Assembly (NCBI GenBank): GCA_028713675.1
Contig: JAQTNV010000019.1
Coordinates: forward strand, 1 to 60,187
DNA from: a bacterium
GTDB taxonomy: Bacteria; Desulfobacterota; JAPLJL01
Direction: 5' to 3'
DNA length: 60,187 nucleotides
Shown here piece after piece: positions 1 through 12,500 of this stretch. The stretch's first letter is position 1. Each line of letters begins with the position of its first letter. The position numbers and the translations under genes are program-made. The notes beneath the pieces were generated by a model that was given only the letters and a program-made list of their open reading frames with translations, did not search any database and was not told the origin of the DNA.

Positions 1-3000
1 TGGCGAAGAGCGAAACGGGTGAGGCGCTGGGAGCGGTGATCGAGTTTGCCGGGGCGGTAACACAGGCAGTGAAAGCCGATCCGAAGACGGGGGCTTTTCT
101 GGGAAAGATGAAGCCCGGGAAATACCGGGTGACGATCAAGCTGGATGGCTATCTGCCGCAGGAGCAGCAGGTCGGGATCGAGGGCAGCAAGGTGACCCGG
201 GTTGATTTCAAGCTGGTGCCGAAGACGGGGACGCTGGCCGGCATGGTGATGAACGAAACGGGCGAGGCGCTGGGAGCGGTGATCGAGTTTGCCGGGGCGG
301 TGACCCAGGCGCTGAAGGCAGATGTGAAGACGGGATCCTTCCTGGGGAAGGTTGCCGCGGGAGAATACCAGGTGACGGCGAAGCTGGAAGGGTACCTGCC
401 GCTGGAGAAGAAAATCATAATCACCCCGGGCCAAGAAACCCGGGCCGATTTCCAACTGAAGGTGGATGAGAAATGGCTCGCCATGATCAACGCGCTTCTG
501 GATGAGGCGAACCGGGATTTCGCGGCCGGGAACCTCGGGTCAGCCCGGAAGAAAACGGAGAAATTCCTCTCCCTGAGGCCCAAATCCGCCGAAGCTTTCC
601 TGCTCCTGGGGCAGGTGAATTACCGGGAAAAGGATCTGGTTGCGGCCAAGCATAACCTGAGCCAGAGCCTGATTTTAAACCCCGGGCAGGCCCAGGTTCA
701 TTATTATCTCGGGTTGGTTTTCCAGGCGCTGGGGAACGGGCAGTTGGCGGTCGCCGAATTTAAAAAGGCGATCGAGCTGGATCCCAATCATGAGGCGGCC
801 CATCTCCAGCTCGGGATGGTTTACCAGCAGCAGAACCAGATCCCCCAGGCCGAGCAGGAATTCAACACGGTTCTGAGCGTCAACCCCCAGAATATCGAGG
901 CGAAGAAATATCTTTCCGAAATTTATTTCAGCCAGGGCCGGCTGGCCCTGGCCGACAAGGAATACCTGAAGGCGCGGGACAGCTTGATCAAGTCCCTGGA
1001 GAAGAACCCGGCTCACGAGCAGGCCCGCTATTTCCTGGCCCAGACCTACCTGAAGATCCCCCATTTTACCGAGGCGATGGATCTTCTCGGCCAATGCCTG
1101 AGCGCCAATCCGAATTCGACCGAGTCGAAAGAGGCTCTCGACCAGATCGCGCGGGATTGGCCGGGCGTGGCCGCCCCGCCGGTCCCCGCCGCCCCGACCA
1201 CAGGTCCGGCTCCGAAAACCGAAATCAAGTCCGTGGCGGTCAGTTCCTTTGAAAACCGGAGCGGAGACAAGCAAAACGACTGGCTGGCGGTCGGAATCGC
1301 CGAGGCCCTGAGCACCGACCTCTCGAAATTCAGCTACCTCCGGGTGGCCGAGCGAAGGCAGGTGGAGGAAATCCTGAAGGAGAAGCGGCTCAAGCAGCTG
1401 GGGGTCGCGGGCGGGGATTCCGAACCGGGTGCGGATCTCTACGAAGAGGTGGCCAAAAGCCTCTCCGCCCAGACGGTGATTTTCGGCGGCTACCAGGTGG
1501 TGGGCGGCAATCTCCGGGTCGATGCCCGCCTCGTAAATGTGTCGAACGGGGAAGTGATCAACGCCGTGAGCGTGGAGGGGAAACAGGCGGACATTTTCGG
1601 CCTCGAGCGGAAGCTGGCCCTGGGCCTGGTCAGGAATTTCATCCCCGTGACCCCGCAGGAACTCGCGGCGGTCCAGGGCGGGGAGACCAAGGACCTGGAC
1701 GCTTTCCGGAAATTCAGCCAGGGGATGTCCCTCTTTTACCTGGGGGACAGCCAGGCCGCCCAGAAGATGTACCAGGAGGCCCTGAAAACCGATCCCCGCT
1801 ATTCCGAGGCCCTCCGGGAGCTCGCCCTCTCCCGTAAGGATATTTCCAAGGCGGACACCCTGGCCATTATGCCCTTCCAGAACGCCACCGGCCAGGCCAA
1901 ATACGACTGGCTCAAGGTTGGAATCGCCGAATCGTTGACCACCGACCTGAAGAAGGCTACCGGGATCTTCCTGGTGGAGCGGATGAAAATCGAGACGGCC
2001 CTGAAGGAAATGAAGCTGGCGCAGGTCCTGGGCATCGAAGACGCGGCCCAGATCGGAAAGCAGGTGGGCGCCGGCGTGGTCCTGATCGGGAGCTACCAGA
2101 TGCTGGGGGACCAGATCCGGGTGGATTCCCGGATGGTGGAGGTGGAGAGCGGCCAGATCCTGATGTCGGAGAAGGCCAACGGGACGGTGGATTCCATTTT
2201 CAAGGTCGAGGAGGACCTGGCGCTCAAGATCGCCGACACCCTCAAGGTGAAGCTCAGCCCGGAGGAAATGGCCCGGATCAAGCAGAAACCGGACCTCGAA
2301 TCCTTCAAACGCTACATCCTGGCGCATTCCTCCCTGCAGATCCGGGAGGCCGCGCCGGCCGAGAAGGAAGGCAAAAAAGCGGGAATCCGGACCATTGCCG
2401 TCACCGAGTTCGAGAACACCAGCGGCGACCAGAAGAACGCCTGGATCGGGGGCGGGATCCAGAACGCCCTGACCACTGATTTGAAGCAGAAGGGCAATTT
2501 CAACCTGATCGAGCGCTCCGAGATCGGAAAGGTGGTAAGGGAGCAGGAACAGAAACTTTCCAAGATCGGGGTGACCAAGGAGGACCTGGCCGCCAAGGTC
2601 GGGGAGGCGGTGGGGGCGGACGCGATCATTGCCGGGGATTTCCAGACCGTCGGGGACACCGTCCGGATCAACTCCCGCCTGGTCAATGTTTCCACCGGAG
2701 AGATCCTCCTGGCCGAGCGGGTGGACGGGAAGATGGAATCGATCTTTGAGCTCCAGAGCCAGCTCGCGGAGAAAATGCTCAAGGTTCTGCAGGAGGCGGG
2801 CGGGTCCAGGACCTCCGGCGGAGGCAAGGGCGTCGAGCTGGCCCGGTCGCCCTACGCGGCCCTGGGATCCTCCCTGCTGCTTCCGGGTTCGGCCCAGCTC
2901 TTTGTGAACAAGAAACCGGTCCGCGGGCTGACCATTTTCGGGGTCGAGGTGGCCCTGGGGGGGGCGGCCCTGGCCTACCACATTCTCTACACCATCAATT

Positions 3001-3287
3001 ATGACAAGTACGTCAAAAACAACGACGCCGGCAAATACCAGGATGCCCAGGATGATTCCAAGATCCGCAACTATCTCCTGGTGGGAGTGGGGGCGGTGGC
3101 CCTCTTCAGCGCGGTGGACGCTTTCATCATGACTTACCGGGGTAATTCTTCCGTCCGGGCGGCGAATGCGGGAAGCGAGGCCAATCCGGACGAGAAAAAG
3201 GCGGTCCCGTCCCAGGCCCGGAAATGGAACGTGGACCTGGAAGAGGGAAAAGCGGGGATGAATTTCAAGGTGAAATACCATTTCTAA
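1..3287 (+). CDS. PEGA-like / TPR / triple CsgG-like envelope protein (5' truncated by window edge)
   Basis: The reading frame is already open at base 3, so the gene starts before the window; the GTG at 36 lies inside a repeat and is not the true start. Order of parts: two visible copies of a ~78-residue carboxypeptidase-regulatory/PEGA-like beta repeat (to about 465; the shared motif is TGEALGAVIEFAGAVTQ), about six TPR units (466-1150), then three CsgG/TolB-N-like domains (about 1225-1650, 1850-2260, 2385-2790), each with the pattern 'FxNxSGDxxxxWLxxGIxxALTTDL' and ending in 'RVDxRxVxVxxGEIL'. The C-terminal part has two hydrophobic segments (about 2920-2985 and 3070-3130) and resembles DUF5683-type tails. 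CsgG-like domains are known from outer-membrane secretion or envelope proteins; the role here is unknown. The two beta repeats are nearly identical at DNA level, suggesting recent duplication. It ends at TAA 3285-3287. Confidence 0.8.
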   Translation, partial: AKSETGEALGAVIEFAGAVTQAVKADPKTGAFLGKMKPGKYRVTIKLDGYLPQEQQVGIEGSKVTRVDFKLVPKTGTLAGMVMNETGEALGAVIEFAGAVTQALKADVKTGSFLGKVAAGEYQVTAKLEGYLPLEKKIIITPGQETRADFQLKVDEKWLAMINALLDEANRDFAAGNLGSARKKTEKFLSLRPKSAEAFLLLGQVNYREKDLVAAKHNLSQSLILNPGQAQVHYYLGLVFQALGNGQLAVAEFKKAIELDPNHEAAHLQLGMVYQQQNQIPQAEQEFNTVLSVNPQNIEAKKYLSEIYFSQGRLALADKEYLKARDSLIKSLEKNPAHEQARYFLAQTYLKIPHFTEAMDLLGQCLSANPNSTESKEALDQIARDWPGVAAPPVPAAPTTGPAPKTEIKSVAVSSFENRSGDKQNDWLAVGIAEALSTDLSKFSYLRVAERRQVEEILKEKRLKQLGVAGGDSEPGADLYEEVAKSLSAQTVIFGGYQVVGGNLRVDARLVNVSNGEVINAVSVEGKQADIFGLERKLALGLVRNFIPVTPQELAAVQGGETKDLDAFRKFSQGMSLFYLGDSQAAQKMYQEALKTDPRYSEALRELALSRKDISKADTLAIMPFQNATGQAKYDWLKVGIAESLTTDLKKATGIFLVERMKIETALKEMKLAQVLGIEDAAQIGKQVGAGVVLIGSYQMLGDQIRVDSRMVEVESGQILMSEKANGTVDSIFKVEEDLALKIADTLKVKLSPEEMARIKQKPDLESFKRYILAHSSLQIREAAPAEKEGKKAGIRTIAVTEFENTSGDQKNAWIGGGIQNALTTDLKQKGNFNLIERSEIGKVVREQEQKLSKIGVTKEDLAAKVGEAVGADAIIAGDFQTVGDTVRINSRLVNVSTGEILLAERVDGKMESIFELQSQLAEKMLKVLQEAGGSRTSGGGKGVELARSPYAALGSSLLLPGSAQLFVNKKPVRGLTIFGVEVALGGAALAYHILYTINYDKYVKNNDAGKYQDAQDDSKIRNYLLVGVGAVALFSAVDAFIMTYRGNSSVRAANAGSEANPDEKKAVPSQARKWNVDLEEGKAGMNFKVKYHF

Positions 3288-3296
3288 TGATGGGTA

Positions 3297-3460
3297 AAAT
3301 CAAATTCAGATTTGAAAATCAAAATGTCAAATGAAGCTCAAAATCCAAAATTTTAAAAGAATAATAGTTTTGATATTTGAGCTTTAAATTATATTTGAAA
3401 TTTGAACTTTGACGTTTGAACTTATTTTGAACTTTGGGCTTTGCCATTTGAAATTATGAA
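3297..3460. repeat. AT-rich degenerate short tandem repeat
   Basis: The spacer between the two giant genes is a run of variants of 'TTTGAAATT' and its complement (for example aaatttgaactttga and tcaaatgaagctcaaaa), with a period of about 7-9 bp. It is far more AT-rich than the flanking genes. No ORF or RNA is visible. It belongs to the class of phrase-like intergenic repeats seen throughout the window. Confidence 0.6.
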
Positions 3461-3519
3461 GGTAACGGAGAATTGTTAGGTTCCAATTTAATGATAGACC
3501 TATAACCAAGAGGTGAATT

Positions 3520-6500
3520 ATGGTTTCCCGACCGAGTCAGGGCAGGATGGAAAAATGTTTCGGATTGGGGATGATCGCCGCGGGGCTTTTGCTTCTGGCC
3601 CAATGCGGGGAAGTCCCCAAAGTGGGCGAGGGGCATAATTACCCTCCCCTGCCTCCGTCCCTCAATTCTCCCTTTGACGGGTCCGATGCCGCCACTGCCC
3701 AGCCGGCACTGACCGTAAACAACGGCGCTGACCCGGAGGAGGCCGCCCTGACCTACACCTTTGAAATCTACTCCGACCAGGGCCTTACCCATCTGGTCGC
3801 GAACTCGGGTTCGGTCCCGGAAACCGCGAATGTCACATCCTGGACGGTCACGCAGGTATTGACCGAGGAACAGTGGTATTTCTGGCGGTCCCGGTCCAAC
3901 GATGGGAATAAGGACAGCCAATGGATGCCGGCAGTGAGCTTCCGGGTCAACGCGGTCAACAGCGCCCCGGGCGCCCCGGGTTATCCCGCCCTGGCCGACG
4001 GGACGGAGGTGAACGGCCAGACGGTGAGGCTCGAGATCGGGCCGGCCTCGGACCCGGACGGGAAAACGCTTTTTTATGAATTCCAGGTTGACACCGCCCT
4101 GGATTTCTCCAGCGCGAATTCGCTCACTTCCGGGAGCCAGCCGGATCCTTTCTGGCTTACCCCGGCGCTCTCGGACAATACCGTCTGGTACTGGCGGGCC
4201 AGGGCTCTCGACAATTTCGGGGCCGCCCTGGCCCCGTCCGGTTTCAGTTTTGCCCCCGGCGCACAGTACCTGGAAGGTCCCTGGAGCGGGGTTTATTCGT
4301 TTTTCGTGAATACCGCCAACGATCCGCCCTCCGCCCCGGCCCTGAGCCAACCGCCGGACGGCGGGAATGTTTCCAGCCTGACACTCGCGGCCGGCAATGC
4401 CGCCGATCCGGACCGGGACGCGTTGACCTACGAATTTCAGGTCAGCAGCACCTCCGATTTCGCGACGGTCCTATCCCAGCGGTCCGGGCTTCCCCAGGAG
4501 GATGGGGGAGTCACGAGCTGGACGATCAGCCAGGTCCTGCCCAACGGGCTTTATTACTGGCGCTGCCGGGCCAGCGACGGAATGGCCGCGAGTTCCTGGG
4601 CCGGGCCCCGAAGTTTCCGTTTCACCCTGGCGCAGAACAATTCCCCGGCCGCCCCGGTCCTTTCCGCCCCGGTTCAGGGGTCTTTCCTGGCCAACCTGAC
4701 CCCGGCCCTGGCGATCCAGAACGCCACGGACTCGGAAGGGGATACCCTGACTTATGAATTCCAGGTCAGCGCCACCACCGGTTTTTCCACGCTCGCGGCG
4801 TCAGCCGGCGGCCTGGCCGCGGGATCCGGCACGACCGGCTGGACAATCTCCCCGGCCCTTTTTGACGGGACTGTATATTACTGGCGGGCGCGCGCTTCGG
4901 ACGGGAAATCATCCGGGGCCTGGTCGGAGGTATGGAGTTTCACCACCGACACGAACGGAGTCCCGTCAGCGCTGACCCCGGCGCCGACGGTCACGGCGGG
5001 GAACGGCGAAGTGAATCTCGCCTGGACCTATGCCAAACCCGCGGACTTCAAGAATTTCGTAATCATGCGGAGCCTGACCCCGGGAACCGGTTACACCGAG
5101 ATCGCGGCCACGGCGGCCGCTTCCTACCGGGACATCGGGCTGACCAACGGGACCACTTATTTTTATGTGATCACGGTAGTGGATAAGCTCGGCCGGCAGA
5201 GCGGCAACTCTCCGGAGGTCGCCGCCCAGCCGAAGAACGCCAACACCGCGCCCGGGGCCCCCGCTTCCCAAACCCCGGCGGCGGGAGTTTACCTTTCTAC
5301 ACTGACCCCGGCCTTGATGGTGCAGAACGCCGTGGACCCGGAGGGGGATGCGCTGACCTACGAGTTCCAGGTCAGTCTCAATGTGAATTTTTCACCCTTG
5401 GCCGCGTCGGCCACCGGGATCGCCCCGGGGTCGGGGAGCACTGCCTGGACCGTGGCCCCGGCCCTGGCGGACGGGACTGTGTATTACTGGCGGGCCCGGG
5501 TTAATGATGGTTCCTTGAACGGCCCCTGGTCGGAAGTGCGGAGCTTTACCACCGACACGAACGGAGTCCCTGCGGCGCTGACGCTGGCGCCGACAGCTAC
5601 GGCGGGTGATACCAAAGTGGATCTTTCCTGGAGTTACGCCCCACCGGCTGATTTTGGGCTTTTCAAGATATACATAAGCTCAACGTCGGGGGGACCGTAC
5701 ACCTGGCTGTCGGACACGACCGGAAACAATTTCCAATCTACAGGTCTGACCAACGGGGCCACATATTATTATGTGATCACGGCGGTGGACAAACTCGGCC
5801 GGCAGAGCGGCAACTCGCCGCAGGCCTCCGCCCAGCCGAAAAAGGCCAACACCGCCCCCGGTGCGCCCACATCCCAGACCCCGGCGGCGGGTGCCTACCC
5901 GAACACGCTGACCGGTCCCCTGGTGGTCGTGAATGCCTCCGATCCGGAAGGGGATACGCTGACTTATGAGTTCCAGGTCAGTCTCAATGTGAATTTTTCA
6001 CCCCTGGTTGCGTCGCTCGCCGGGGTCACCGCGGGAGCCACCAAGACCTCGTGGGCGGTTTCCCCGGTCCTGACGGACGGGACTGTCTATTACTGGCGGG
6101 CCCGGGCTTACGACGGGGCCTTGAACGGCCCCTGGTCGGAAGTGCGGAGTTTTACCACCGATACAAACGGGGTTCCCGAGGCCCTGACCCTGGCGCTGAC
6201 GGCCACGGCGGGTGACCAGAAGGTAAATCTTTCCTGGACTTACACCCAGCCGTCCGATTTTGACCATTACAAGGTTTACCGGGGTCTAGCTTCCGGCGGT
6301 CCTTATACCTGGCTATCGGACACTAACGCCAATAGCTACCAGGACGGCGGTTTGACCAACGGCACACCTTACTATTACGTGATCCAGGTGGTGGACCATC
6401 TGGGGCGGACGAGCGGCAACTCGCCGCAGGCCCAGGCCAAACCTAATTCCGCCCCCGGGACACCCACGAATTCCGCCCCGGCCCTGGGAGCTTATCTGGA

Positions 6501-9500
6501 CATGCTGAATACGCCGAGCCCGCTGAACCCGCCGTTGGAGGTGGAGAACGCCTCAGATCCGGAAGGGGATGCGCTGACTTACGAGTTCCAAGTCAGCGAA
6601 GACATCAATTTCCCGGACCCGGTTACCATAATCGCCATCGGGGTGGCGGAAGGAATCCTGACTACCTCCTGGGAGGTCAGGCCGCATCTCGCGGATGGAA
6701 TCAATTACTACTGGCGGGCCCGGGCCTCCGACGGTCTTCTGAACGGACCCTGGTCGGAAGTGTGGCTCTTCACCACCGATGTAAACGGGATCCCCGCGAC
6801 CCCGGCGGCCCCCATTGCCTCCCCGGGCAATAACCTGGTCAATCTCTCCTGGACTTACTCCCGGCCGGCGGATTTCGGTCAGTTTAAGATCTCCCGGAGC
6901 GAAACCTCGGGAGGACCTTACCTCTGGATAGCGGATACAACCGGGAACAGCTTCAAGGATACCGGCCTGACCAACGGCACGATGTATTTCTATGTGATCG
7001 CGGCGGCGGACCAGCTCGGCCGGAAGAGCGCCAACTCGCCCGAGGCTTCCGCCCAGCCCGGCAACCTGGATACCGATGGCGACGAAATGCCTGACAGCTG
7101 GGAAAACGCCCACGGTTTAAATCCCAACGATCCGGCCGACGCGGCTCTGGATGCCGACAGCGACGGCTTGAACAACCTGGAAGAATACCAGCACAGCACC
7201 GATCCCCAGGATGCTGATTCCGACGATGACGGTTTGAATGACGGGCCCGAGGTTAATACCTATCTCACCAACCCGCTCGACTCCGACACCGACAACGACG
7301 GTTTGCGGGACGGGGAAGAGGTGGCTCCCTACAATACCGATCCCACCAAGCCCGACACTGACGGTGACGGCGATAACGACGGGGCCGAGGTCCTCTGCGG
7401 TTCCGATCCCAACGACCCGCTCTCGGTCTGCGTCATCGAGGACAAGGACGGGGACGGCTTTGCCGTGAACGTGGACTGCGATGACAACAATCCCTATATC
7501 AACCCCGGCCGGGCTGAGATCTGCGGAAATCCGGAGGACGAGAACTGCAGCGGCAAATGCTCCGAAACCGCGATCTGCGGAGGGTCGGGGATGGTGCTCC
7601 AGGGGGATTACCTCACCATCGGGATCAACCAGAGCAACTCCCTCGTGAATGGCAATTGGGATATCGGCTTCCGGTTTGACCCGGATGGCCAGGGGCCTCT
7701 GACTTACGACTATGACTGGCTGACCGCCAACTGGGGCATGGATGTTGACGGTTGGAGCCTGGAGTACGAAGCCGAGCACGAAGAAGGAGACTGGTTCCTT
7801 TTCCATAACGGGAGAGAGCGCAACGCCCCGTTCCCCGGAGAAAAGGTGGATGTGGTCATGTCGCTCGAGAACCGGAGCCGCGGGAGAGAAAACCTGGTGA
7901 TCGGCGCCGGGAGAGCCGGAGACCTGATCGTGACGCAGATGGTTTCCTACCCGCAGGACGTTTCCTACGTGATTTTTACCGTCACGATCGAGAACCCCGG
8001 CCCGGTAACCGCGACGGCGGTGAGATACCTCCGCCAGGTCAATCCGGATATTGATGATGAGCAAAGCACTTTCAACGACGTGATCGCCACCGGTCTCATC
8101 ACGGCCCGCGGTGAGGAAACCGGACAGGTGCTGGCCCTGGGTTCCTGGGAGCCGGGGGCGGTTGCTTCCGCCTTTGAGGGTGATGAGGGTTATCCGGGCT
8201 GGATCCTGGAGGAACCGTGGGACCCGGACGGGGATTATGACGACTTGCTTCTCGGCCTGATGTTTGACCTGGGGGACATCCAGCCCCGGGAATCCCGGAC
8301 CTTTAACTATTATTACCTTGCCGGGACCTCCGTCGCCCGGGTGCAGAGGACATTCAACTCCCTGGAGAACGATTGGGACGGCGACGGGATTTCCAACAGC
8401 GATGAAATCGCCAATACCCCGCCGACCGATCCGCGGAAAGCGGATAGCGACGCGGACGGCCTCAACGATTCCGCGGAGATCTTTGGCTCCGGAACCAACC
8501 CCGGCAATTACGACACCGACGGGGACGGGATCCCGGACGGGGAGGAAGCCCGGATGGGCCGCGATCCCCTGGATCCTTCCGATCCTCCCTCCGCCGACAC
8601 CGACGGGGACGGGATCCCGGACTGGAAGGAATGGGTTTCCGGCTCGAACCCGAACAACCCGGATATGGACGGGGACGGGCTGAATGACGGCGCGGAGATG
8701 AATCAATACTGCACCGATCCCCGGAATCCGGATACCGACGGTGACGGCCTTTCCGACGGCTTTGAGGTGAATACCTCCGGTTCCAATCCCGCCGATCCGG
8801 ATACCGACTGGGACGGACTCCCTGACGGCGACGAGGTGAACACCTACGGGACCGATCCCGCCGATCCGGACACCGACAACGACGGCTCCACCGATTGGAC
8901 CGAGGTCCGCCTCGGCACCGATCCCCAGGACCCGGATTCCCACCCCGCGCCGATTCCGCGGATCAAAATCAACGAGGTCGGTACTTACGACTATCACTGG
9001 GTGGAGTTTTTCAACCCCGAGACCTACACGGTGCGCTTGACCCACTGGGTGCTCCGCTGGTCCGCCGGAAACTTCGGCTCGGGAGAGGTCCGGCTTCCGC
9101 CGGTCGTGATGCCCCCGGGTTCCTACATCGGGATGGATGCGGGCTGCAATAACGATGACGAAAGCTGGTATTACTTCTGTGAAGATATCAATTGGTGCGA
9201 TATGGGCTCCCAGCCGGGCTCGGTGGCCCTGCTCAACGATGCCGGCGTCGGGGTGGATTTTGTCCGCTGGGGCGGCGATGCCCAGGAACCGCCTCCGGGA
9301 ACTTCCTGGACCGAATCCGGCCCGATTTCCTTCCCTTGCCGGGATGAAGACCTGAGCCTCCAGCGCAGACCCGGGGCGGATACGGACAGCGACGCCGACT
9401 GGTATGTCGCCAGGGAAACCGCCGGCTGGATCAACGACTCCCTGGATTCTGACGATGACGATATTCCCGACTATTATGAGGTAAATGACTACCATACCGA

Positions 9501-12500
9501 TCCCTATAACCGGGATACCGACGGTGATCTTATTAATGATTATTACGAGTTGTTTGAATCCGGGACCGATCCCCTGGATCCGTTCAGTCCCGACCCGACC
9601 GACAGCGACGGCGACGGGATCAGCGATTTCGCCGAGAGCAATTATTACGGGACCGATCCCGAGAACCCCGATTCCGACGGGGACGGCCTGAACGATTACG
9701 AGGAGATTTTCATTTACGGGACTAATCCCTGGTCCTCGGATGAAGACGGGGATGGCCTCTCAGACGGCGAAGAAGTCCTGCTTTACCATACCAGCCCCTG
9801 GGATTGGGACACGGATGAAGATGGATTGGGCGATTACGCGGAAATCTTCGACTCCCATACCAACCCCAACAAACCGGATACCGATGGGGACAACCACGGG
9901 GATCTGCTGGAAATCCAGCTCGGCAGTGATCCGAACGATCCGGGCTCGATCCCGGCGGGCATCCCGGAGAGCGAGCCCAACAATACCGCGGCCTCCTGCG
10001 ACCCGGTGGGGCCGATTTCCCCTGAAGCGATGGTTTACGGAATAAGCAACGGGGCTTATGACTATGACTTCTACTGCATCCCCGTGACCGTCCGGACGCT
10101 CAACTTTGACATCGAGGCGGAGGAGTTCGGCGCCTGGATCGATTCGGAAATATTCCTTTATGACCGGGACGGGAACACGATCCTGGCGGAAAATGATGAC
10201 GATCCGGATCCCGATACCGATTACTATGATATGGATGCCCACCTGACCTACTCGTTCCCGGTGACCGGGACTTACTATCTGGCCGTTTGGGATGACGACG
10301 GCAACAGCGGTGCCAGCCATTACTGGTATTACCTCCGGATCCGGGACTTTACCGACAGCGACGGCGACGGGCTTACCGACCAGGAGGAGACCCTTGTCTA
10401 CTTCACAAATCCCTTAAACGCCGATTCCGACGGGGATGGAATGCGTGACGGGGATGAGATCTGCTATGACGGCGATTGCCGCTCCTATACCCCCGGTTCG
10501 GACCCCGATCCCAACGACCCTGATTCGGATAACGACGGGCTTTCGGACGGGGAGGAGTGGCATATGTACGGCAGCAACCCCACCAATCCGGATACCGACG
10601 GCGACGGGCTATCCGATGGCGACGAGGGGAACACCTACGGCAGCAGTCCCAGCAATCCGGACACGGACGGCGATGGTCTCAACGATTACCAGGAGGTGGT
10701 CACTTACGGCAGCAACCCCAACAGTGTGGACACGGACGGGGATGGCCTCAACGATTACCAGGAGGTGATCACCTACGGGACCGATCCCGCTGATTCCGAC
10801 AGCGATGACGACGGGTACAGCGATTGGCAGGAGATCAACAGCGGTTCCGACCCGAACAGCTTGGGGTCAAAACCCAGCCTGATCTTCGAAGAGGAATCGA
10901 ATAATTCCCGGGCAGAGTGCAACTGGCTCGAGTTCCCGGACCCGGTGACCGCGGTGTTCGGGGTGATCAGTCCCAGCGAAGACAGCGATTACTACTGCCT
11001 GGCCGTCACCATGCCGGTCGTGATCGGTTTTGACAGTGACGCGGCTGAATTTGGCTCCGCGCTGAATCCCTATCTGGAACTTTATGATGCCGACGGCCAA
11101 AGCCTTGCCTGGAATGACCAGGCCCCCGACCCGGATACCCAATGGTCATTGCGTGATGCCCACCTGACTTACAGCTTCGCGGAAACCGGCACATATTACA
11201 TCCGGATCAACGATGTTAATTGGTCTGGCGGGTCGGCTTACTGGTATTACCTCCGGGTGTCCAACGCGACCGATTCCGATAACGACGGCCTTACCGACTG
11301 GAAAGAGGCGGAGTGGGAGACCGGCCGCCACAACTGGGACACCGACGGCGACCTGGTTTCGGATGGCGACGAGGTGCGCGTTTACCACACTGATCCCCTG
11401 GATCCGAATGATCCCGACTCCACCGATACGGACGGGGACGGGATTTCCAACTTCGCCGAGTCAAATGTATACGGCACCAACCCCGGCCTGTCCGATTCGG
11501 ACGGCGACGGTCTTGAAGATTACGACGAGATCTTCACCTATGAAACCGACCCCTCGGACAGCGACAGCGACGGTGACGGGCTCTCCGATGGTGAAGAGGT
11601 CCTGACCTGGCATACGGATCCGAATAATACCAACGATCCCTCCCCCGTGGATACGGATGAAGACGGGCTCCCGGACTGGTGGGAAACGAACATCTACGGG
11701 ACCAATCCCGGTAGTGCCGATACCGATGGAGACGGGCTTCCGGACGGGGATGAGGTTAACATCTACGGGACCAACCCCGGCGATTCTGATTCGGACGATG
11801 ACGGGCTGGATGACGATGAAGAAGTCGCCCTGGCTCAATGTCGCAAAGTGGCGGTTTTTCAGGATGCCTATCCCTGGAATGAGAGCGCCAACTTCACAAT
11901 TCTCAATAATCAGGGAATTCCGTATACGGTTTTCGGCAGTTCGGATTTCGGGGTGGTTGACCTCTCCGGTTTTAACAAGGTCCTGGTGCCTTCCGATCAG
12001 CCCCAGAATTTCCTCACCCTTCTTTCTTCCCACCGGGCCTGGCTCGAAAACTGGATCTCGGCCGGGGGCAATTTTGAGTTCCACGGCTGCGATGACGGCT
12101 ACCAAGGCGGCATCTGGAACGGCCTGACCATGCCGACCGGCCTGCAGAAGGACAACTATTGGGTTGTCAGCAGTGTGAACATCGAGATTCCCGCTCATCC
12201 CCTGATGAACGGTGTCGTCGAAGAGGTGATCAACAACTGGGGTATCAGGCCGGCTTACGGGTATCTGACCGCTTTCGGAAACACACCCCAGGCCGTCGTC
12301 ACCGTTGCCGGTCTCGGGTTCCCGGTAGTGGCGGAGTACACCTACGGGACCGGGAATGTGGTGGCCACGCAGATGCCGGTGGAAGTTGCCTATGCCTGGG
12401 GTTACGGGGATGGCGAGGCCCTCCTTGGCAATTTCATCGGTTACTGCGGCCGAACGGCTAACCCGTTGAATCCGGACACTGACGGAGACGGGCTCGAGGA

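Noticed and set aside
7117-9495. Very long open frame on the minus strand (792 codons) inside the giant lipoprotein gene; similar ones at 675-3281, 14056-15123 and 11461-12720
   Set aside because: They lie antisense to strongly supported coding sequence. The repetitive GC-rich GAC-GGG-GAC codons of the plus-strand TSP3 arrays suppress stops on the other strand; translations are low-complexity Val/Ile/Gly/Arg-rich and match nothing known.
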